Assembly: GCF_028476545.1 (NCBI RefSeq)
Contig: NW_026732656.1
Coordinates: 1-64,000, forward strand
From: Physella acuta
Taxonomy: Eukaryota; Mollusca; Gastropoda; Physidae
Reading direction: 5' to 3'
DNA length: 64,000 bases
A model generated the notes under the pieces. The model did no database searches, was not told the DNA's origin, and was given only the letters and a program-made list of their open reading frames with translations. Both the position numbers and the translations under genes were made by a program. This document shows positions 57,901 to 64,000 of the stretch, piece after piece; the stretch's first letter is position 1; the number at the start of each line of letters is the position of its first letter.

Positions 57901-58934
57901 GTTTTGGTTCTCATCCACCCGCCACACAGATAGTGAGTACTGAGTGCACGTGTTTTGGTTCTCATCCACCCGCCACACTATGCTCAGAGCTAGAATCGCT
58001 AGCAGTCAAACTTCAAACATATACCTATAATGCATCACAGATGCAGTAGCTCATTGATGAGCAAAATAGCAAGACCTATGTGTTCGTATCGTTAATGTAT
58101 TGTTTAAAATGTGCTATTAGCTAGACCTATTTGATCGTGTAGGCAGTATCGCTGATAGCGATACTTTAACCGATACCTCAACCCTAAACCTAAATTTTAA
58201 AGTTAGAGTTAAAATTTATCTCTCAATACTGTCTACTATATTTACAGTATGGGTACGGTTAATCTATATGAACTCTGTTTAGTTGGACTACTCTATTGTA
58301 CGCTACAAGTATTGGTATCGTAGTCTAGTTTTCGATATTTCCAAACGATACTGGTCAACATGTTATGGTTAGGAATAGATATACATAGATTACTGCACCT
58401 AGGTTAATCATGGGGAGTTTTTTTTTAATCCCGTGAATGTTACTAACGCCATCTATCTATATGTGCCATGATGTTAGACGATCAACTAATTAATATATGA
58501 AGGGCTCAGTGGAAAAAGTACTTAAGTTACATTTTTTTCAAAAATGAGTTAGGACCACCTCCCCTTAACCATCCCTGTAAATTTGGGCCTTGGAAAAAGT
58601 ACCGAAGTAGATTAATTTGAATACTCTGCATCAGCTGTTTTGGTATTTCAATAACAATTTAAAAACTTTGCACTCATTTTTCTCAAAACTCTCTAAATAC
58701 ACTTAAGTACTTTTTCCACTGAGCCCTTCATATGCTAATTAATTGGTCTTTGATACCACTTAAACTAACACATTATTGTTTGATAATATTTCAAGTAACA
58801 AGTTTATGTTTCATTTCTCCACAGCTTCCGGTAAACACGAAAGCACCGTCTACCCCAACCCTACCTTGGGTATCTCCAAACCGGAAGTCTTCCAAATCCC
58901 CGGAAACTGCTCACCTGTAAAAAGCTGCCAGTAA
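54965..58934 (+). CDS. Ependymin-related secreted protein, five exons
   Basis: Exons 54965..55078, 56108..56194, 56599..56683, 57468..57626 and 58825..58934 join (phases 0, 0, 1, 1) to a 184-residue protein. Residues 1-16 (MYAILLAVLLPLVMSA) are a signal peptide, so it is secreted. The mature part has five cysteines (about 23, 79, 93, 177, 183) and one N-glycosylation sequon (NRT, about 58). Its order fits the ependymin family: early KVCMPDKLEF, then KIYTIYNTGKCEFINLP, a CLPANAVFLGEASFGFG segment before the DDEAWLIPF strand, and the C-terminal GNCSPVKSC. Ependymin-related proteins are secreted, calcium-influenced glycoproteins, recurrent in molluscan secretions and shell or neural tissue; the role here is unknown. 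Introns 1, 2, 3 and 4 carry, respectively, a hAT element and three minisatellite blocks abutting splice sites. Gene structure is firm; family call is moderate. Confidence 0.78.
55660..55790 (+). mobile_element. Partial tRNA-derived SINE
   Basis: CTGAGTCCACTCAGCTCTAA, CGGTACCTGTC and CACATGAACTCTACTTCATC match the SINE body. The head is missing. A hAT element inserted at its 3' part (55799). Confidence 0.65.
55799..56015. mobile_element. Non-autonomous hAT element (217 bp) in ependymin intron 1, perfect TSD
   Basis: Ends CAGGGGTCTCCAAACTTTTC and AGTTTGGAGACCCCTG, the classic hAT-type CAGGGGT terminus, with GGGCCGCAT and GCGGGCCGCATCCGGCCCG inside. It is flanked by perfect ATCTACAC at 55791-55798 and 56016-56023. 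It is a third hAT family and contains no transposase. Confidence 0.9.
56405..56598 (+). repeat. 24-25-bp minisatellite ending as the exon 3 acceptor
   Basis: About seven units of TTTGAATGTGACCTTTAACC CTATG. The last reads GAATGTGACCTTTCAG, whose CAG at 56596-56598 is the acceptor of ependymin exon 3. Confidence 0.9.
56750..57467 (+). repeat. Pyrimidine-rich minisatellite running into the exon 4 acceptor
   Basis: Units of about 37 and 60 bp with CACACCCTCCTTACAACAGC, TCAACTCTACTGTCC. The final unit becomes CAACTCTACTTCCCCAG, the acceptor of ependymin exon 4, so the repeat supplies the polypyrimidine tract. Confidence 0.9.
57618..57983 (+). repeat. 51-bp minisatellite reiterating the exon 4 donor seven times
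   Basis: Units start CACTGATGGTGAGTACTGAG and contain GTGCACGTGTTTTGG and CTCATCCACCCGCCA. GTGAGT occurs at 57627 (the true donor) and at 57678, 57729, 57780, 57831, 57882 and 57933. Reading past the first donor meets TGA at once. Open frames on either strand here are periodic artefacts. Confidence 0.92.
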
Positions 58935-59347
58935 TCTCACTAGCAAACTTTATTTTAAATCCTTCCAAGAATTTATTAATTTATACGATTACCTGTATTT
59001 TTTTCTGTATTTATTTCTGTTTTAATTTCTAGCTGATCATTTCACTGTCTTTATTATTTGTTTTTGTTCAATTCTACTTTTTATGTTTCTTTTATTACAT
59101 TTTTTAAAGTAATTAAAAATAGCAATCTGTTTTATTATTTAATTGTATCTTATTTATAATATATGTCAGTAAAGTATGTATGTATGTATGTGCATATGTG
59201 TATGTCCATGAATGTATGTAAGTATGCTTATATGTAGGTAGGTGGGTATAATAACTATTTCTAAACAATGTGGCTTACTCAGGCCTTAAATGATAACATA
59301 TTTCTCTTTTCTTATATTGAAAATGTATAGCATTGTATGACATCACG

Positions 59348-59353
59348 AATAAA
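59348..59353 (+). terminator. Candidate poly(A) signal of the ependymin-related gene
   Basis: AATAAA in an A-rich context, 414 bases after the stop codon at 58934 and before the convergent minus-strand gene. Confidence 0.45.
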
Positions 59354-59864
59354 AAAAATGAACAAAAAATCAAAATAATCTAATCTTAGATTTCAGTATT
59401 TTTAATAATATACAGGTAACTTTAAAATTTAAAAATATCTAAAAGTATAAGGTAAAGTAAGAACTGTCACTTTTAAAATACTTTAATCTTGAAATAGATA
59501 CAATTAAAATTGGATTTTTCCGATTTAACATGTTTGAAATAAGACAAATAATTGGGAATCCGTGGCTTAAAATAGTTGTATAGGAATTTTATACTTGATG
59601 TTATAAACAGCAAAAGGGCTATTATCTATAAGGCATAATAATTAATATCAATATAGCTTGAATCAGTTTGTGCATTATTTTTTTTAAAGTAATTAAGTAA
59701 TTAAATATATAATTCAAAATATATGTCGCCAACATATTTTGTAGTCCAGTTTTGATATACCAGAGGTAGTAGCAGGCTTTAGGACATAAACAACATACGG
59801 AATGTTATGTGTTCGTATACTTAGAGATTTTACCGTACACTTTACAAACACAGACATTGGCGTG

Positions 59865-61463
59865 TTAGCTCGGTGCGTACACAAACTGCATATGCTGTTG
59901 TGGTAACCATGGCAACGGCTGATTTGGTTGTTGTTGCCAGGAATCAAATGGCTGCTGTACTTGCCGGGTTGGCGTGGTAGCCATATTTTGGTCCTGTGCC
60001 CAACCATAAACTGGTTGTATCATGTAACAAGGTGGGTGCCACGGGTTGGGTGAAACCTGAGGGTTGGTGAGATGGTTGGATGCTTGGACTGTTGTATGGT
60101 TGAGTGGATTGTTGGATGTTTGGTTGAATGAATGGTGGAATGTTTGATTGGATGTGTGGTTATATTGATTGTTGGATGTTTGATTGGATGTGGGGTTAAA
60201 TAAACTGTTGAATGTTTGATTGTGTGGATGGTTGAGGGTAATGTTGAATGTGTGGTTGGGTGTGTGGTTGGATGTGTGGTTGGATGTGTGGTTGGATGTG
60301 TGGTGAGGTAGAGTGTGTGTGTAGTCAGACTTAAAGCTGCTGGTCTGAGTACCGTGTTGATGGCTTAAAATGTTGGGTTGGTTGTGTGGTTGGTTGTGTG
60401 GTTGGTTGTGTGGTTGGTTGTGTGGTTGGTTGTGTGGTTGGCTGTCTACTGTTTGTGGACTGATTGTCTGCGAGATGTTGACTCGGTGGTCAGGCCCACA
60501 GTGGGGGGCCATTTGAGAATAGCTGTGTGTGGCCCTAGGTTCGTGTAGTGTGGCCCCTGGCCCGTATAGGGTGGCCCTAGATTCATGTACGTTGACCCTT
60601 TGGCCGTGTAGTGTGGCCCCTTGCCCGTATAATATGGCCTCAGTGTCACATCCTACAGTCGGGGGTCCACACTGACCGTACATCATATGAACGTCTATCA
60701 CGTCTTGAACCTGCTGGGTGTCTGGCATGACCCCAGCTGGAGAATACCTGCCAGAGACCTGAGAAATATCTGCTACAGGTAACTGGACCTCTTGGTGAAA
60801 AGTCGGAGCGAATGATTTCCCTGAGATACAAAATTTATTCTCAGGAGATTCGTGTTGTAATGTTTGATGAAAAATATCCATTTTGTTGCCGCTTGATTGA
60901 AAGGAAATGGCTTCACTGGGCAATGCGGGGATTGGATCATCTTGGAGATGGTTGGCTGAGCTGGTTGGAGTAGTGAGGTGGGCGGGAGAGGTGTGTGTAG
61001 TGTTGATGTAAAGCCCCTCCTCTGTGTTGAGGGAGATATCGAGGCTCCCAAGGCTTTGGAGATAAGTGCAGTTATCGATTGATTTCCATGACATAAGATC
61101 AATAGTTGGTAAACTTTTCAGGTCAGGGGTGACCTGGGTGTTTACTGACACGCTGGTGACGTGTTGTGTGTCACATTTTGTGACGTCACCGCAGTGTGAT
61201 GTCATTTCTGTTTGATAACACGATGACGTTATTTCGTTTTTGCAAGACATAGGCCATAAAGCTATTTTAACAAGGTCATCGACTCCACACAAACTCGGCA
61301 AATGACCTGATTCATCCAGGCTTGTCTTGATAGTCGTCTGCTGTGAAAACTGTCCACATGGAGGGTGTTCATGTCCTTTGGTTACCACCCGTCTACGCTT
61401 CCTCTTCTGTCTTCTTGGCACATCTTCCACATAAATGTGACTGCCACTAAATAGCCCTGCCAT
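59865..61463 (-). CDS. Unrecognised basic, Asn/His/Thr-rich protein, probably nuclear (last coding exon)
   Basis: A 533-residue open frame from ATG at 61463 to TAA at 59865. The ATG directly follows a good acceptor (AACTTTGCAG), so 5' non-coding or coding exons probably lie further upstream (higher coordinates); the frame opens 10 codons before it. The N-terminus has GSHIYVEDVPRRQKRKRRRV, a strong nuclear localisation cluster. The rest is low in predicted fold: QPHN repeats (five units), then many NHTSN/NQTSN-type units, and a Pro/Trp/Gln-rich end (PWHPPCYMIQPVYGW, LPWLPQQHMQFVYAPS). This suggests a transcriptional co-regulator with a conserved N-terminal motif and a Q/P/W-rich activation-like C-terminus, but I recognise no domain. 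It is convergent with the ependymin-related gene, 0.93 kb apart. Codons outside the repeats are varied, supporting a real gene. Confidence 0.62.
   Translation of the reverse strand: MAGLFSGSHIYVEDVPRRQKRKRRRVVTKGHEHPPCGQFSQQTTIKTSLDESGHLPSLCGVDDLVKIALWPMSCKNEITSSCYQTEMTSHCGDVTKCDTQHVTSVSVNTQVTPDLKSLPTIDLMSWKSIDNCTYLQSLGSLDISLNTEEGLYINTTHTSPAHLTTPTSSANHLQDDPIPALPSEAISFQSSGNKMDIFHQTLQHESPENKFCISGKSFAPTFHQEVQLPVADISQVSGRYSPAGVMPDTQQVQDVIDVHMMYGQCGPPTVGCDTEAILYGQGATLHGQRVNVHESRATLYGPGATLHEPRATHSYSQMAPHCGPDHRVNISQTISPQTVDSQPHNQPHNQPHNQPHNQPHNQPNILSHQHGTQTSSFKSDYTHTLPHHTSNHTSNHTSNHTPNHTFNITLNHPHNQTFNSLFNPTSNQTSNNQYNHTSNQTFHHSFNQTSNNPLNHTTVQASNHLTNPQVSPNPWHPPCYMIQPVYGWAQDQNMATTPTRQVQQPFDSWQQQPNQPLPWLPQQHMQFVYAPS
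60234..60440 (-). repeat. Coding tandem repeats in the Asn/His/Thr-rich protein
   Basis: TGTGTGGTTGGATG-type 12-bp units (plus-strand reading) encode NHTS-like tetrapeptides, and TGTGTGGTTGGT units encode NQPH. They remain in frame on the minus strand, with diverged copies to about 60080. Confidence 0.85.
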
Positions 61464-61799
61464 CTGCAAAGTTAAAAATAGCTTTGTCAACAAAAGCGTG
61501 TTAAATTATTGCAGGCTACAAACGCGATGTGACACCGTGGGGGTTGTATATTGAGTATGGTTGGAATAACGTATAACATCAAACGATAACTTAACTATGG
61601 CTTAGTCGGCCTATATGGTGATATCTCTCTTGGTAATCGCATCAATACCAAGTGTGGCCACGCAAACACGTACTAAAGTCCAGTAGGCCAACTTTAAACT
61701 ATTTTTATCACTTGTAGCGATTAACAAAAAAAAAAATTTGACGGTAAATTTCTTATTTTTCAAAACAGAGATTTAGTTACATTTAAGAGGGGTTTTTAT

Positions 61800-62030
61800 A
61801 TGCCTGCTGACCTGAATGCCTTGAATTAGAATCATGGTCCAAGTCCACATAAAATCCCTGAGTTCATCCAGCTCAAATGAGTACCTTCCTCACATTAGGG
61901 AAAGTACAGGCAGTTTGGTATAGTACTGACCACACTATCCCTTCATATACCGAGGTCACAGAAACAGGTGAGCTCTACTTCACTAGCCCCATGGACCGTC
62001 AGGTTCAAAAGGGAAATTTACTTTCACTTT
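61800..62030 (+). mobile_element. tRNA-derived SINE, diverged copy
   Basis: CCTGAGTTCATCCAGCTCAA, GACCACACTATCCCTTCATA and CCGTCAGGTTCAAAAGGGAA follow the SINE body order. The head is decayed. It lies upstream of the minus-strand gene. Confidence 0.72.
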
Positions 62031-62039
62031 TAAGAGGAG

Positions 62040-62590
62040 TTTGTGTTAAGTTTTAACAGCTTAAAAAAACATATCGAATTAACTATCGGTAGTTGACACC
62101 ATTTTGGAAATATATCGGTACTTTCGGTAGTTTGAGCTCTTTCGGTAAAGTTTTAAAAAATTGTCTGGCAAATGTTTTCAAGCTGACTACTGACAGAAAT
62201 TTGTTCTTAGTTTTGAAAGTTGGGCTCTGGACCGTTTATATAGGGTTGAGGTTGCGAAATTATACTTATTTTCCGAGAAAATAGATCACTTTGGGAATTC
62301 CCTATCTTATACTACAGACGTCATAAGATAAGCTGTTTTGCTCTCATATATGAATTAGTGAGGGCGTATTCCGGTAATGAAAATTGAGGGAGGGGGGGGG
62401 GAGGTTATGACCCTCTGAGAATCCCCACCTATTTGTAAACCCGTCATATTCAAAGAAACAAAACACCCTTACTCTAAGCCATTAAAAATACGGAATAAAA
62501 GTTTATGTCGGATGAGGACACAAATTATTTCGATGGAAAATGAAATAAGATAAAATGTTAATATTTTTAAACACACACACGAGATAATTG
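62040..62590. other. Non-coding stretch
   Basis: AT-rich with a G run near 62390. Nothing recognisable. Confidence 0.4.
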
Positions 62591-62970
62591 TATGTATATG
62601 ATGGTGGTGGTACAAAACGCATGTATTTGATGGTGGTGGTACAAAACGTATGTATTTGATGGTGGTGGTACAAAACCTATGTATTTGATGGTGGTGGTAC
62701 AAAACGTATGTATTTGATGGTGGTGGTACAAAACGTATGTATTTGATGGTGGTGGTACAAAACGTATGTATTTGATGGTGGTAGTACAAAACGTATGTAT
62801 TTGATGGTGGTGGTACAAAACGTATGTATTTGATGGTGGTGGTACAAAACGTATGTATTTGGTGGTGGTGGTACAAAACGTATGTATTTGATGGTGGTGG
62901 TACAAAACGTATGTATTTGATGGTGGTGGTACAAAACGTATGTATTTGATGGTGGTGGTACAAAACGCAA
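62590..62970. repeat. 29-bp minisatellite, 13 units
   Basis: Unit: GTATGTATTTGATGGTGGTG GTACAAAAC, highly uniform. On the minus strand the unit contains no stop in any phase, so all three frames stay open, cycling through the same 29-residue peptide period. No start context or homology supports translation. Confidence 0.95.
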
Positions 62971-62984
62971 GCCGGGAGGTCACG

Positions 62985-63840
62985 TGAGTTTACAATGTGT
63001 ACTAAATCTTTTAAAATAAAATTAGGTCACTGACCACAAGTCTTCTCTAAATTTTAGGCTAATTTGTCCAGCTTGGTTGAAGTGGCAGATTAAATAAAGA
63101 TCAAAGTAAAATGTAAACAACAGTTCGGGATTTTCCGATATATAATATACTACACCATTTTTAATCGTTTTTTCATCTACCTGCTTGTTTTCAACTAAGA
63201 TTTTATTAATAGATAGAATTATTTAAAGTTATCCACAATTTAATCATTTTGGTGATGAAAATTAATTTTTGTAATTAAAAGAAATCAATGAAGATTAAAT
63301 TGGACTTAATTTTTGTCTATTATGTTTCCTTCGGCATGACCTCATTTTGATCTTTTCTATAGTACAGAACATTCGAATCGTACGCAAAAGATTACGCAAT
63401 ACATTTAATTTTAATATATTTATTAGCGACACACACAACGAAAACAAAACGAAACAAGATTGATTGAAATCAGTAGAAAATAAGAAATACCAATTAATAT
63501 AGGTCATTTACAAGATTCTTTAAAATTTAAGAACGAAGAAGAAGACAAGATGCTGTAATCACAACTTTTATACCGCTTCAAAACGACGTGCTTCAAATTC
63601 GCCAAACATTTACCGCTGCCATTCTTAACTTTAGCTTGTGTTTGAGTTTTTTGTATTACAGATTTGACTTTTATTTTTCCAACGGGAAATAAAAGGAAGA
63701 CAAACGGCGTCTGATATAGAAGGTACATTTGCTGGCAAAAATACATTATGATTTTAATAGCCCGAACTGAAAAACGCGAAAAACTGGGCAAGACATCATT
63801 GGCAAAATAGCAACATCACCAGACAAGCACTAGATTAGAT
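62985..63840. other. Non-coding stretch, no gene seen
   Basis: AT-rich. Minus-strand open frames of 70 and 95 codons (63295-63791) have no recognisable motif. AAGAACGAAGAAGAAGACA at 63529 resembles in reverse the end of the SINE-like sequence at 31650. Confidence 0.4.
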
Positions 63841-63845
63841 TTTCT

Positions 63846-64000
63846 AAAGAAAGAGGAAAGTAGGCAGGCCAAAACGAACTCGGAAAAGGTCAGCTATAGG
63901 AGAAGCAGAAGCAGCCGGAATGTCGTGGGCCCAACTTGGAGGAATCGTCCAGAACCGAGTATAGTGGAGAGGTGTGGTTGCTTCCCTAAGCTGCTGTAGG
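63846..64000 (+). mobile_element. LINE (non-LTR retrotransposon) 3' coding fragment, runs off the window
   Basis: The plus frame reads RKRKVGRPKRTRKR, then GEAEAAGMSWAQLGGIVQNR, one in-frame stop, then WRGVVASLSCC. The G-R-P-x-x-T-x-x-R, G-x-S-W, A/V-Q-N/D-R and W-R-x-x-V-x-x-L spacing is that of the extreme C-terminus of many LINE ORF2 proteins. The in-frame stop shows it is decayed. Clade not resolvable. Confidence 0.55.

Noticed and set aside
57571-58049. Open frames of 118-141 codons on both strands
   Set aside because: 51-bp minisatellite in ependymin intron 4; the true exon ends at 57626.
62469-62983. Overlapping minus frames of 97-164 codons
   Set aside because: 29-bp satellite with no stop in any phase.

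Overview
This is a eukaryotic (animal) window. It is AT-rich, with GT-AG introns, poly(A) signals, tRNA-derived SINEs, many short hAT-type DNA transposons, and long minisatellites and microsatellites. An ependymin-related secreted protein, a mosaic receptor built from CTLD, CUB, CCP, EGF, HYR and GCC modules, recurrent TAGGCCTA words and GATCTA-rich simple sequence all suggest a gastropod mollusc, probably heterobranch. That assignment is inference, not a database result.

Positions 1-46,920 (+) hold one giant gene whose 5' end lies before the window. I could thread 62 coding exons (197..45356) through splice sites with a single open frame of 9,995 nt, about 3,331 residues. 47 of the 61 introns are phase 1. 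Module order: C-type lectin, LDLa, three CUB, three sushi, two EGF, sushi, a 4-Cys module, two sushi, two HYR, two Cys-rich GCC/TNFR-like exons, six EGF, a PAN/apple-like module, a WxxW-like module, eight EGF-like repeats, a laminin-G/pentraxin-like domain, HYR, a sushi-like module, an unrecognised region, a long run of GCC2/GCC3 (ephrin-receptor-like) modules, one transmembrane helix and an 80-residue cytoplasmic tail. It resembles SVEP1-type proteins but is membrane anchored. Nine of the GCC modules come from a tandem array of near-identical 165-bp exons. The stop codon now in use lies inside a hAT element inserted in the last codons.

Positions 46.9-54.9 kb are mostly repeats. They contain one small intact gene on the minus strand, mitochondrial ATP synthase coupling factor 6 (49922..50347), which has no intron in its CDS and retrogene-like flanks.

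Positions 54.9-59.4 kb (+) hold a five-exon gene for a secreted ependymin-related protein of 184 residues with a TATA box. Tail to tail with it lies an unrecognised minus-strand gene (59865..61463) for a basic, Asn/His/Thr-rich, probably nuclear protein. The window ends in minisatellite, SINE and a LINE 3' fragment.

The most notable patterns are: (1) the 9-copy GCC exon array; (2) the hAT-supplied stop codon; (3) minisatellites that begin at or contain the splice donor, or run into the acceptor, in more than ten introns of two unrelated genes; and (4) several non-autonomous hAT elements with 8-bp target-site duplications.
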